From assembly GCA_002320005.1 (NCBI GenBank), contig DCJK01000038.1:240-64239 (forward strand): a stretch of 64,000 nucleotides of DNA, in the 5' to 3' direction. Both the position numbers and the translations under genes were made by a program. The stretch is from Firmicutes bacterium UBA1702 (lineage in GTDB: Bacteria; Bacillota; Clostridia; Peptostreptococcales; Anaerovoracaceae). Below are positions 50,913 through 60,145 of the stretch, one piece after another (the first letter of the stretch is position 1; the number at the start of each line of letters is the position of its first letter). Under the pieces are notes generated by a model that made no database searches, was not told the DNA's origin, and saw only the letters and a list, made by a program, of their open reading frames with translations.

Positions 50913-53576
50913 ATGGTAAATATAGCGATAATCGTTATCCCAGCAGGTTTAATCATCTTAGTCCTGGGAATCTTTATTTTTAAAAAGAAAAATGCAGACA
51001 GAGATTATCTTCTGCTCGAGGAAGAAATCTGCGAGCTCAAGACATCTGCCTTAAGTCTTGATAACTCGTATATTTCTAATAATGATGCATCCAAATTCAT
51101 TAAGGCTTATGGCCCTATTATTAATAAGCTAAAACATCTGAAGATGTTTCTAGAATCTTCAAAACAGAATGATGTTAATCAAATACTTTCACTTTATTCA
51201 CGAGTAACTAGCAATTTAGAACATCATAATGCCGAATTCGTAAAAGCAGAAAAAGATAGATATACAATATTCTTTTCGAACATTGACGGCAAAGCATTAG
51301 ATGACCAACAACAAACAGCAGTAATAACAAACCAAGACAATAATCTAGTTGTTGCAGGTGCAGGTAGTGGTAAAACACTTACTATTGCCGGCAAGGTCAA
51401 GTATCTATGTGAAAAGAAAAATGTCAATCCGGAAGATATTCTTCTTATTACATTTACTCGAAAAGCGGCAGAAGAAATGTCCGAACGTATTGGTAAGATG
51501 GGTATTCATATCAACGCTATGACATTTCATAAACTTGGATTAGATATTATCAAAAGTGCAAATAAGTCCAGACCTGATATTTTTGATGAAAGTGAATTCC
51601 GCCTTTTCATGGAAGATTATTTTACTAGCAAAGTTCTTAACAATGATGATGTAATGAAATCCTTGATTCTGTTTTTCTCATATTATCTCAACATACCTGC
51701 AGATATTGAAAAGCACAAATCTATAGGAGAGGCGTATGAAGCCGAACGAACATCAGATTTAGAAACATTGAGAGGAAAATACTTTGATAAAAAGCAGGAA
51801 GAATACTTACCAGATAAGAGAACTCTTCATGGCGAATTTGTAAAGAGTCTTGAAGAATTAACTATAGCAAACTTTCTTTTCTTAAATGGTATTAATTATG
51901 AGTATGAAAAACTATACCCGTTCGATACTGGAGATCCATATAGAAAACAATACCGACCAGATTTTTATCTTCCCGAATATGATATTTACCTAGAACATTT
52001 CGGCGTAAATGAGCATAACAAATGTCCATGGCTATCAGAAATAGAAGAAGAAAAATACATTGAAGGAATGTCCTGGAAGCGTCAGCTACACAAAGCAAAT
52101 AGAACAAAGCTGATAGAAACATACTCTTGGTATAATTCAAAAGGTTGTCTTGAGCAAAAATTAAGGGAATTGCTCATAAACAATAATGTAGAATTCACAA
52201 ACTCAGATTATCGAGATTTATATAATAAGGCATATAACGACGTTGGCGATAAAGTATTTAAGCATTTCATTCAGCTTTGCACTACGTTTATTTCGTTATA
52301 TAAAGCTAATGGATACAAACCAGATGACATTAGTAGATTGAAATATCCACGCGATAGCAGAAACACCCCATTCTATAACGAAAGAACTGCTCACTTTAAA
52401 ACAATTATTAAGCCCATCATATGTGAATATGAGAAGGAACTTAAAGCAAGTGGAAAAGTGGACTTTTCTGACATGATTAATCAAGCCGCAGATTTAATAA
52501 AAGCAGGAAGCGTAGGACTACAATATAAATATATTATTATTGATGAATTCCAAGATATCTCCATGGCAAGATGTAACCTGGTTAAAGCAATCAGGGACAA
52601 GACCGACGCCAAGATTTTTGCGGTTGGAGATGACTGGCAGTCTATTTATCGCTTTGCAGGAAGTGACATTAGTATTTTTACGCGCTTTAGTAATTACTTC
52701 GGTACTTCTGAAATAATGCGCATAGAAAAAACATATAGAAATTCTCAGGAGCTTATCGATGTGGCATCTTCATTTATTATGAAAAATGCGGAACAGATAA
52801 AAAAGGACCTGACGTCTGACAAACATATTGATAACCCGGTTGTCATAGATTTTGACGCGTCATTACAAAATGCCATCTCTTCTATAATTGATGAATTTGG
52901 CACTGATCATAGCATTATGCTGCTGGGTAGGACAAATTATGATTACGATACAGTACTTGAATCGGGTCTTTTCAAAAGAAAGAATGACAAGTTAATATAT
53001 ATAAAAAATGAAAAGCTAAATGTTTTCTTCCTTACAGCGCATAGATCAAAAGGCTTAGAAGCTGATAACGTTATCATCCTAAATTTCAACAACAGTAGGC
53101 TCGGCTTCCCTAACAAGATAGTTGACGATCCAATCCTAGAATTAGTATTAAATCAAAGTGACCAGTTTGATTACGCCGAAGAGCGAAGATTACTGTATGT
53201 TGCTCTTACAAGGACAAGAAATAAAGTATATCTGCTTTCCGATGGTTTGCACCCATCAGAATTTGTTCATGATTTCGAAGATGAGGATAATGTACTTATG
53301 CTAAATAGGACATCCTATACTTCGGAGTTATCATGTCCATTATGCCAGACAGGCAAATTGATTCTGCGCCGTAATAACGCAAATGACAAAGAATTCATTG
53401 CTTGTACAAACTATCCACAATGCAACTATACAATTCGTCACTTGGAAGTATTACGAAAACCAATAATCTGTAAGTGTGGGGGCTTTATGATAAAAAGGAA
53501 CGGCAAGAATGGAGTCTTCCTCGGCTGTTCGAATTATCCATATTGTACTAGAACCATTGACAATCCTGAAGCATAA
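50913..53576 (+). CDS. Membrane-anchored UvrD/helicase IV-like helicase with zinc ribbons
   Basis: An 887-residue SF1A helicase. Residues 4-24 form a membrane anchor (IAIIVIPAGLIILVLGIFIF). Motor motifs: VAGAGSGKTLT, FTRKAAEEMSERIG, IIDEFQDIS, VGDDWQSIYRFAGSD, TAHRSKGLEADNVII, YVALTRTRNK. An insert near 330-365 (YRPDFYLPEYDIYLEHFG) is nuclease-like, as in helicase IV relatives. The end carries two topoisomerase-type zinc ribbons (CPLC...C, CKCGG...C). AGGTGA precedes the ATG at 50913. The convergent partner is a second anchored helicase. Likely a DNA defence or repair role at the membrane; inferred. Confidence 0.88.
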   Translation: MVNIAIIVIPAGLIILVLGIFIFKKKNADRDYLLLEEEICELKTSALSLDNSYISNNDASKFIKAYGPIINKLKHLKMFLESSKQNDVNQILSLYSRVTSNLEHHNAEFVKAEKDRYTIFFSNIDGKALDDQQQTAVITNQDNNLVVAGAGSGKTLTIAGKVKYLCEKKNVNPEDILLITFTRKAAEEMSERIGKMGIHINAMTFHKLGLDIIKSANKSRPDIFDESEFRLFMEDYFTSKVLNNDDVMKSLILFFSYYLNIPADIEKHKSIGEAYEAERTSDLETLRGKYFDKKQEEYLPDKRTLHGEFVKSLEELTIANFLFLNGINYEYEKLYPFDTGDPYRKQYRPDFYLPEYDIYLEHFGVNEHNKCPWLSEIEEEKYIEGMSWKRQLHKANRTKLIETYSWYNSKGCLEQKLRELLINNNVEFTNSDYRDLYNKAYNDVGDKVFKHFIQLCTTFISLYKANGYKPDDISRLKYPRDSRNTPFYNERTAHFKTIIKPIICEYEKELKASGKVDFSDMINQAADLIKAGSVGLQYKYIIIDEFQDISMARCNLVKAIRDKTDAKIFAVGDDWQSIYRFAGSDISIFTRFSNYFGTSEIMRIEKTYRNSQELIDVASSFIMKNAEQIKKDLTSDKHIDNPVVIDFDASLQNAISSIIDEFGTDHSIMLLGRTNYDYDTVLESGLFKRKNDKLIYIKNEKLNVFFLTAHRSKGLEADNVIILNFNNSRLGFPNKIVDDPILELVLNQSDQFDYAEERRLLYVALTRTRNKVYLLSDGLHPSEFVHDFEDEDNVLMLNRTSYTSELSCPLCQTGKLILRRNNANDKEFIACTNYPQCNYTIRHLEVLRKPIICKCGGFMIKRNGKNGVFLGCSNYPYCTRTIDNPEA

Positions 53577-53583
53577 TGATCTC

Positions 53584-53618
53584 AAAAAGGCCAGAAATCA
53601 TGAGATTTCCGGCCTTTT
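53584..53618. terminator. Bidirectional terminator between the two helicases
   Basis: AAGGCCAGAAATC and GATTTCCGGCCTT with loop ATGA form a stem with A- and T-runs on both sides. It ends both convergent genes. Confidence 0.9.
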
Positions 53619-53631
53619 GTATTAACTTGGC

Positions 53632-55791
53632 TTACGAGTACTTTTGAAATGTCTTATCAGTTGATTGTGATAAATAGAATTCCATTACGCTGTCGTCTAC
53701 CTTCATCATTGATGAATTAATTGATTCTAATAAATGAAGGCCAGCAATACTGCTGCATCTTGAAAGAGCTACATATGCTTGACCTGGAGCAAAGCACTGT
53801 GTAATATCGCAAGCTATCTTTTTATAGGTCATTCCCTGTGACTTATGTATTGTTATGGCGTATGCAAGTACCACTGGGAATTGTTCTACCGATAAGACAT
53901 CCTGATAATCCATGCGACCGTCTTTGTAAACAACCTCTTTTTCCGTAAAAGTTGTTCTATCCACTTCAAACGTAGTTCCATCAATTGTAACATGAATAGT
54001 ACTTTCAGTTAGAGAATGTACAACGCCCATTGTGCCATTTACCCATCTCTTTTCTGGATCATTTGCAACCATCATAACTAGTGCACCACGCTTTAGGCGT
54101 AGCTCATCTGTAATCGGGAAAGCAGCATCCAAATTAGGATTCTGATTGGATTTTGCGTTATACACTATCCTCGCTTTATATTTGTATTCCTTTGCTTGAA
54201 TCTTATCAAGTTCTTCTTTATTAACACGCTCTGCATCTGCTTTCTTAGGGAAAAGCGTCAATATACGGCGCAGCTCATTTCGATCAGAAACATATCGAGA
54301 GTTTAGTGTATTAATATCACTAGATGTAGTCTTACCTTCACGCATTCTATTTAGTATGTCAAAGAAGGCATGGTCATCTTTCTGCCTATGGTTAGTTGAC
54401 AGTTCAATAAAACCAAACTGACCATTACTATATGCATTTGAATTAAAGAAGAATATTCCACCGTAATAATCAGTAAGATACTTCAGCTCCTGCGACTTGG
54501 CGATTGGCGGAAGCTGGAACAAATCACCGAAAACTATCATTTGTTTTCCGCCAAATGGTTTTGCACTCTTATTAAGAACTCTAAGTATTTTATCAATCTT
54601 ATCAAAAGTATCTGCTCTAACCATTGAGATTTCATCTATGATAATGGTATCGACTTCCTTAAGAATACGGATTTTTTCACTCTTGAGCTTAATCGTTCCC
54701 ATAGTAATGCTATCAAGCTCTAATCGCTCAAGATTATTGTACCCAAAGGCAGAATGCAGTGTTGCTCCACCAATATTCAATGCAGCAATTCCTGTTGGTG
54801 CCAGCTTTATTGTCTTTTTTCTGGATCCTCTTACAAATACATCCAGAAGAAAACTTTTACCAGTTCCAGCTTTTCCGGTAATAAACAGATTATCATTTGT
54901 ACTATTCATAATAGTGAAAGCTAGTTTCTGTTCATCGTCAAGAATGCTAGGCGCTGTATCAGCTTCAATAATTTGAGATTCTTTTGCATTAGGCTCAGAC
55001 TCCGTGTCCTTTATTTTTACATCCTCAACGGTATCTGTTCGAGCTGCAGTTTCTTCCTTCTCCTGTACTGGTTCAATAGGTTTGCTTGTAGCTGGGTCTT
55101 CCTTCTCCCGTACTGGTTCAATAGGTTTGCTTGTAGCTGGTTCTTCCGACTCTGGAATATTTATTGGCGGAATTTCTATTGTAGTCTTTTTCGGTCCTGT
55201 TTTTAATTCTGCAAGAGCTTGCTGAATTAAATTTTCTCTTTGTGCCTCGTCCTCTTTTTCATTTAAATTCTTCGAGTCCTCGTTAATTTCAGTGAAAAAT
55301 TCTAGTTTTTTCTTTAACTCCGCGTTCTCCATCATTACTTGCTCTAGAGCATTAGCCAATACAGCAATTTTCGAATCCATATTTTCCTGGGTCTGCTGAA
55401 TTCCATTTATGAGCTGAGTATTGAACTGAGAAGACATTAAATTCAATTTATTATCATTATCAGTTTTCAAGTCGGAAATGATTCCGTCTCTTTCATTAAC
55501 TGATTCAGATAACTTCCTATCGGCATCTTGTATGGCGCTTTCAATTGTCTTATCAATTCGTGCAACAGTCTCCTTTGTCTCACTATTGAGATTTTCTTTT
55601 GTGTTCTCAATGAGACGTAGCAAGTCCTTATTCGCGTCCATATAATCTTTCTTTACCGCATCTGCAGATTCTTTAATAGATTGTTTAAGTTGTTCTTCAC
55701 GGTAAGCGTTATTCTTTTTTTCATCGTTAAACAAGGCTGCAATTACTATAATCCCGATTAGCAGAATACCGATTAATAAATTTTGAATCAT
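53632..55791 (-). CDS. Membrane-anchored Pif1-like helicase with coiled coil
   Basis: A 719-residue SF1B helicase. An N-terminal membrane segment (LLIGILLIGIIVIAALF) is followed by a long coiled coil to about residue 185, an RmuC-like layout. Next comes a proline-rich linker with a 15-residue tandem repeat. The Pif1/RecD2 motor has FITGKAGTGKSFLLD, IIIDEISMVRAD, VFGDLFQLPPI, AITIHKSQGMTYK and YVALSRCSSIAGL. The ATG at 55791 is preferred (TTGAGGATG upstream); an earlier ATG at 55815 lacks a site. A strong promoter lies at 55842-55870. It is convergent with the UvrD-like helicase. Confidence 0.88.
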   Translation of the reverse strand: MIQNLLIGILLIGIIVIAALFNDEKKNNAYREEQLKQSIKESADAVKKDYMDANKDLLRLIENTKENLNSETKETVARIDKTIESAIQDADRKLSESVNERDGIISDLKTDNDNKLNLMSSQFNTQLINGIQQTQENMDSKIAVLANALEQVMMENAELKKKLEFFTEINEDSKNLNEKEDEAQRENLIQQALAELKTGPKKTTIEIPPINIPESEEPATSKPIEPVREKEDPATSKPIEPVQEKEETAARTDTVEDVKIKDTESEPNAKESQIIEADTAPSILDDEQKLAFTIMNSTNDNLFITGKAGTGKSFLLDVFVRGSRKKTIKLAPTGIAALNIGGATLHSAFGYNNLERLELDSITMGTIKLKSEKIRILKEVDTIIIDEISMVRADTFDKIDKILRVLNKSAKPFGGKQMIVFGDLFQLPPIAKSQELKYLTDYYGGIFFFNSNAYSNGQFGFIELSTNHRQKDDHAFFDILNRMREGKTTSSDINTLNSRYVSDRNELRRILTLFPKKADAERVNKEELDKIQAKEYKYKARIVYNAKSNQNPNLDAAFPITDELRLKRGALVMMVANDPEKRWVNGTMGVVHSLTESTIHVTIDGTTFEVDRTTFTEKEVVYKDGRMDYQDVLSVEQFPVVLAYAITIHKSQGMTYKKIACDITQCFAPGQAYVALSRCSSIAGLHLLESINSSMMKVDDSVMEFYLSQSTDKTFQKYS
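55052..55146. repeat. 45-bp coding tandem repeat in the Pif1-like linker
   Basis: Two near-identical 45-bp units (TACTGGTTCAATAGGTTTGC begins at 55066 and 55111) encode ATSKPIEPV plus a charged stretch twice. It adjusts linker length between coiled coil and motor. Confidence 0.85.
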
Positions 55792-55841
55792 AACATCCTC
55801 AATTCCAAGCATCACATGCTTTTAGTTATAAAAGTATTACT

Positions 55842-55870
55842 ATTATAATCCAGATTATAAATTCTGTAAA
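55842..55870 (-). promoter_or_regulatory. Promoter of the Pif1-like helicase
   Basis: Minus-strand -35 TTTACA (55865-55870), -10 TATAAT (55842-55847), 17-bp spacer. The -35 lies at the broken edge of the relic toprim gene, so the promoter was formed or delivered at that junction. Confidence 0.85.
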
Positions 55871-55945
55871 TACCGACAAATAGGTCAGAAGATCCATCTC
55901 GCAGGCCTTCTCAATTTCTTCCTTTGAGTAGTAAATTGCAGTCAC
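55870..55945 (-). pseudogene. Toprim gene fragment (relic copy)
   Basis: The first 22 or so codons match the gene at 38510-39448 (IYYSKEEIEKACEMDLLTYL), then homology ends near 55880. Only the 5' end remains, directly downstream of the YdbC copy, as in the intact element. Confidence 0.85.
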
Positions 55946-55948
55946 CTC

Positions 55949-56230
55949 CTAGCGCTCATAGTCGTTTGTCCTTGCTGGCTTTGCCATGTTCTGAAGCATT
56001 GTGATTGCATCTCTTGCCTGAACAGAGTCAACAAGTCTCTGTGTCTCATCAGCTGTGAGAATAATCCCCCTGGACATCTTTTCGTGATCCTCCGACCAGT
56101 CCCTGATATCTATCTTGGCAGAACCCTCATTCCATGAAACAATGTTGACCTCCTTGCTCCAGCCTGTCCGATATCGGGCCAGTGTGCCCACATTGGCAAT
56201 AACCTTGTAACTGATTCTTTCGCTGCTCAT
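55949..56230 (-). CDS. YdbC/PC4-like protein, second copy
   Basis: A 93-residue near-copy of the protein at 39452-39733 (same start MSSERISYKVIANVG and same end ARTNDYER, about 10 changes). The frame is intact. The ribosome site is weaker (ATGAGG instead of AGGAGG). It belongs to the relic element and may still be expressed behind dprA. Confidence 0.88.
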   Translation of the reverse strand: MSSERISYKVIANVGTLARYRTGWSKEVNIVSWNEGSAKIDIRDWSEDHEKMSRGIILTADETQRLVDSVQARDAITMLQNMAKPARTNDYER

Positions 56231-56260
56231 AATGTTTACCTCATTGTTTGTGGGTATAAG

Positions 56261-56288
56261 AAAAGCCCCAGGCATTGTTGCCTGAGGC
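56261..56288 (-). terminator. Leader terminator before the YdbC copy
   Basis: A 10-bp stem (56265-56274 with 56279-56288), 4-nt loop, then TTTTCTTATACC on the minus strand. It corresponds to the terminator at 39761-39788 with a changed stem, so the structure is conserved while the sequence is not. Confidence 0.85.
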
Positions 56289-56301
56289 ATGTAAATCGCT
56301 A

Positions 56302-57306
56302 TTACAAGTTCAGATCCGCAAAAGATATTTGCTGGAATTCTGGTTCTTTAGGTTCCTTTTTCTCTTCTTTTGTCGCTTGAATGTTATCAAACCATTCAAG
56401 CATATTATCAGCTTCGTCAATATCTTTTGAAGTTATTGGTGAAACCCCATCCATCGCGAGCAACTTGATATTTCCTTTAGGCATATTCTCGCCATCTCTT
56501 ACAAATAAAGGGGTCCATCCATGTTTCAAATCTTCAATTGCACCAGTCCATGTTCCACCTTTGTCTGCATCTGAAGAAACAGCAACAACATAATTTGCCA
56601 TTGCATATACATACTTATTTCGATCCATTGCCGTATATACCTTAAAAGGCATATCTGGACGCTGAGCAGATAAAACCAACGTGTCATTTCTCATTATTGC
56701 TTTTCTAGTGTCTTTGTTTCTGATTTTCTTTTCAAGACTGTCTGCCATAAAGATAAGAGATGTCCCATCCAGATTATTCGATGTGTTTTCGGCTATTGAG
56801 TCGACACCTCTAGCTCCGCCTGAAACAATGTTCAATCCAGAGTTAACACACTTCTTTGCAAGCATTTCTGTAAAAATCAGCGCATCTTGTTCAATATTTC
56901 GTGATCCAACAATAGCAATACCATTATTATTTAATATGTTCAGATTACCCGAATAATACAACACTGGTGGTGCATATTTTTTCAGTTTACTTTTAAGTTT
57001 TTTCGGATAATCAGTATCACTCTTTGTTAAAGTGTATATTCCTTTTTCATTCAGTGCCGATAAAGCAACACCAAATTGACCGGCTCTATCAAGCAGTCTT
57101 TTAATACTTTCAACTTCTCCCTGTTCAAGTGACGCTGTCTCTGCAGTGGATTCTATATCAAATAAATCCTTTGGTGTAAGCTTCATAGACCAAAGCTTTT
57201 CTGCAAGTTTATACCATTGTATTGATGTAAAAGATTTTACTTCTTCACTTAATGCAATATCCGAACACAGCAATAGTGTTGCGAAACTATCTTTGCTTAT
57301 TTCCAT
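56302..57306 (-). CDS. DprA/Smf-like SLOG-fold protein paired with RecQ
   Basis: A 334-residue DprA-like protein. A helical N-terminal part (1-105) precedes the Rossmann/SLOG domain: GIAIVGSRNIEQDALIFTEM, NIVSGGARGVDSIAE, KGGTWTGAIEDLKHGW. Chromosomal DprA loads RecA during transformation; relatives in defence loci (ShosA type) pair with a phosphoribosyltransferase. The ATG at 57306 overlaps the recQ end by 20 nt, with AAAGG upstream, so the two are coupled. The C-terminal 30 residues are charged and lack a DprA winged helix. Confidence 0.88.
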   Translation of the reverse strand: MEISKDSFATLLLCSDIALSEEVKSFTSIQWYKLAEKLWSMKLTPKDLFDIESTAETASLEQGEVESIKRLLDRAGQFGVALSALNEKGIYTLTKSDTDYPKKLKSKLKKYAPPVLYYSGNLNILNNNGIAIVGSRNIEQDALIFTEMLAKKCVNSGLNIVSGGARGVDSIAENTSNNLDGTSLIFMADSLEKKIRNKDTRKAIMRNDTLVLSAQRPDMPFKVYTAMDRNKYVYAMANYVVAVSSDADKGGTWTGAIEDLKHGWTPLFVRDGENMPKGNIKLLAMDGVSPITSKDIDEADNMLEWFDNIQATKEEKKEPKEPEFQQISFADLNL

Positions 57307-59353
57307 CTATAGTGCCTTTCTTTTCTGCTGTTGAAGCTATTGCAAAAGGATAGACCTTGAGTGCGCCTGCTTCCTTCAACTTTAATCCACATACAGTTAG
57401 TGTCCATCTAGAATCAACCATATCATCAATCAACAGAATATTTCCTTCAATACTGTTTCTGACATTAAACCCATTCACCGCATTTTCATACTGGAATGCA
57501 CTGTTATGAAGTTCTTTCTGATGCTTACCAGTATCTATTTTTTCAAGTGAATCAACACAGTTTATTCCTAAATTTATTGCAAGTTTCTTCGCAAAATCTT
57601 TTACGAATTCTGGTTGTCTATTTGATGGAACGTATGTAATCGTAATCCCGCCAAGTTCATTACCGATCCATTGTTTAATTAACTCAGCTGATGCTTTTAC
57701 TATTTCCTCTCTTACAAAGCCGTTTTTATACTTATCAACTGGAATATATTTACCCCATCCAGCATCACCATAGTCGCAAAGAGTGTAACCATTTTCTAAA
57801 CGCCATTCAGCAGGAATACGCTTCCCATCTGGATACATCTTACGTTGTTCTATGATGTAATGATGTCCTCTTAAAAAAATTTGTGCAGCGATTACATCGG
57901 AATCCGAAACGTTGTCCGGAAAATGCTTTGTGCCTAAGCAATTTGTACACTTTCCACATTCATGAAAACTCTTATCATCCAATCTTTCAGCAAGGAAAGA
58001 CATGTAGCATCCAGTGTAATCAACGTAATCTTTGATTTCTTGTAGTTCTTCATATCTACGCTGAGTAATTCTTTTGCTTCTATCATCATCTGGATTCCAT
58101 GAAATTATGGTTCTATAATAACTTGCCTTTTCCTTTTCAATTATATTTTCTACAGTTAGGTATTTGAGGCAGTTTTTTAATCTGCGATCAGTGATATTTA
58201 GACATGATGCAATTTCTCGTTCCTTCATTCCATCATCGGCAGATTCAAGCACTTCTACAACATTTGTCATCTCGTTTTCTGTAGGGAAAGCACGACTAAT
58301 AAAATATTCTTGAATTTCATCGTCTTCATTTCCTGACAATAATATTGCATATGCTTTATCAATCTGACGACCAGCTCGACCTATCTGCTGATAGTATGAG
58401 ACTATATTGCCTGGTCTTTGATAGTGTATAACAAATCCAATATCCGGCTTATCGTATCCCATTCCAAGAGCAACAGTCGCAACCAAACACTTCATTTCAT
58501 TTCTCATGAATGCATCTTCTATAGCTGGTCTGTTTTCAGTATCACTTGTATACGAAACGGCAGAAATGCCATTCAACATAAGCCATGCGGCAACTTTTTC
58601 AGTATCACGTTTTGTTAGGCAATATACTATGCCACTACCAGGCATATGCGGAATGTTTTCCGAAAGCCATGCTAATCTTTCAGATTGATCTCCGAGTTTT
58701 ATCACTTGTATTGCTAGTGATTCACGCATAAGGGATCCACGGAGAACACTGATATTTCCTAATTGTTCGACGATATCATCAATTACTCTTTGATTTGCTG
58801 TGGCAGTAGTTGCAAGAATTGGAACGTTAGGAGGCATACTCTTTACCATTGCAACAATTCTCCTATAATCGGGTCTGAAGTCGTGACCCCAGTCTGATAT
58901 ACAATGGGCTTCATCAACTACAAACATTCCAATGCCCTTCGGAATATTGTTAAGTATCTGTTCCATATCTTCTTTGTTTGCCAAGCGTTCTGGTGAGATT
59001 AATAAAATATCGCATGAATCATTACGAAGAGCGCTTATAATACTATGCTTCTCTTCCATTGTTTCGCTATTAATAGTAAAAGCTGACAACCCAAGCTTGT
59101 TAGCATTTTCTATTTGGTTGCGCATCAAAGAAAGCAGTGGGCTTATTAGTATAGTGGGCCCCATGCCGCGATTTCTAAGAAGCCTTGTTGCGATAAAGTA
59201 AACAACTGATTTTCCCCAGCCAGTCTTTTCAACCACTAGCATTCTTTTTTCAGTTAATACTCTCTCAATTGCTTCATATTGATCTTCTCTAAACTGAGCG
59301 CCTTCGCCAAACATTTTCTGAATACAATACAGTGCATCATTGTAAATACTCAT
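57287..59353 (-). CDS. RecQ helicase fused to a phosphoribosyltransferase-like domain
   Basis: A 688-residue fusion. The SF2 helicase (about 15-330) has VEKTGWGKSVVYF, VVDEAHCISDWGHDFRPDY, ATTATANQRV and YYQQIGRAGRQ. A RecQ zinc-binding region (CYMSFL ... CGKCTNC, about 430-460) and winged-helix-like part follow. The C-terminal 180 residues form a type I PRTase-like domain with the PRPP-loop signature NILLIDDMVDSRWTL. AAAGGTG precedes the ATG at 59353. Paired with the overlapping DprA-like gene, it recalls ShosTA-type defence, here with a helicase added. The enzymatic substrate is unknown. Confidence 0.88.
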   Translation of the reverse strand: MSIYNDALYCIQKMFGEGAQFREDQYEAIERVLTEKRMLVVEKTGWGKSVVYFIATRLLRNRGMGPTILISPLLSLMRNQIENANKLGLSAFTINSETMEEKHSIISALRNDSCDILLISPERLANKEDMEQILNNIPKGIGMFVVDEAHCISDWGHDFRPDYRRIVAMVKSMPPNVPILATTATANQRVIDDIVEQLGNISVLRGSLMRESLAIQVIKLGDQSERLAWLSENIPHMPGSGIVYCLTKRDTEKVAAWLMLNGISAVSYTSDTENRPAIEDAFMRNEMKCLVATVALGMGYDKPDIGFVIHYQRPGNIVSYYQQIGRAGRQIDKAYAILLSGNEDDEIQEYFISRAFPTENEMTNVVEVLESADDGMKEREIASCLNITDRRLKNCLKYLTVENIIEKEKASYYRTIISWNPDDDRSKRITQRRYEELQEIKDYVDYTGCYMSFLAERLDDKSFHECGKCTNCLGTKHFPDNVSDSDVIAAQIFLRGHHYIIEQRKMYPDGKRIPAEWRLENGYTLCDYGDAGWGKYIPVDKYKNGFVREEIVKASAELIKQWIGNELGGITITYVPSNRQPEFVKDFAKKLAINLGINCVDSLEKIDTGKHQKELHNSAFQYENAVNGFNVRNSIEGNILLIDDMVDSRWTLTVCGLKLKEAGALKVYPFAIASTAEKKGTIDGNKQR

Positions 59354-59381
59354 TTTCTTCACCTTTATAACACCCCAAAAT

Positions 59382-59410
59382 ATTATACCATCTGTTTATT
59401 TTTGCTACAA
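59382..59410 (-). promoter_or_regulatory. Promoter of the recQ-dprA operon
   Basis: Minus-strand -35 TTGTAG (59405-59410), -10 TATAAT (59382-59387), 17-bp spacer, about 30 nt before the ATG. A perfect 17-bp hairpin lies 26 nt upstream of the -35. Confidence 0.8.
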
Positions 59411-59435
59411 TGCAAACTAATGGGCAGTAGTATGG

Positions 59436-59474
59436 CAATGCAATGGCATCTCCTCACGAGATGCCATTGCATTG
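59436..59474. repeat. Perfect 17-bp inverted repeat
   Basis: CAATGCAATGGCATCTC (59436-59452) and its exact reverse complement (59458-59474) around the loop CTCAC. No T-run follows on either strand, so a plain terminator is unlikely. It stands upstream of the recQ promoter. Confidence 0.9.
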
Positions 59475-59582
59475 AATATATGCAGCCAGGACAATCACAG
59501 CAAACTGACTCGTCAGCTTTATTATCTTCGCCATAATCAAATGAAGCATTTATCTTGCCCAGTCTTTCTATGTAATTGAAGG

Positions 59583-60036
59583 CATCATGCCTTCTTTTTT
59601 CATGCTGAGCATTTCACCTGTTTCTCCGGCCACAATAATGTGATCCAGCATCCTGATATCAGGGATTTCACCGCACTTCATGAGTCTTTCTGTGTTTGTT
59701 TTGTCTTCTTCAGAAGGCTGGCAGTTGCCCCTTGGGGGGTTGTGTATTGCGATAAACGCAGCTGCATTGCTTAATTATAGATGACTTGATCCTTTCTCTT
59801 GGTGATATGAGAGATGAATTCAGTGTGCCTACGCTGCAGATATTCAGGTTGATTGTCTGTCCGCTTGTCTTAAGGTTGATGATGGCAAACACCTCACGGT
59901 CGTACTGTTTCAGCTCATTTGCTACCGCACTTATAACATCTTCCGGCGTTTTTATCGGATCTGCAGCATAGATAGACGGCTCCTTTACAAGCCTTACATT
60001 CACAACATCAATCTTATTCTCTTTATTTCGCGCCAT
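59583..60036 (-). pseudogene. radC: radC, relic copy
   Basis: It matches the RadC at 42719-43204 along its length but is dead: an extra base near 59775 shifts the frame after IKSSI, and beyond it the motif HNHPSGN has become HNPPRGN, losing a metal ligand. The 5' half (ARNKENKIDVVNVRLVKEPS) is well kept. Confidence 0.92.
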
Positions 60037-60145
60037 CTTCAAGCACCACCTTAATCTCAATCGATACAACTGTTCCTTCAGGCATGGATTCGATAAAAGT
60101 TCTAAGCTCTTCAGGTGTCATTTCTTTAGAAGTGGGATCTTCCAT
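60023..60145 (-). CDS. Small acidic protein (40 residues), relic copy
   Basis: Same length and frame as 43191-43313 (EDPTSKEMTPEELRTFIESM ... EDGAK), 7 or so changes. The frame is intact although both neighbours are broken. Confidence 0.7.
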   Translation of the reverse strand: MEDPTSKEMTPEELRTFIESMPEGTVVSIEIKVVLEDGAK

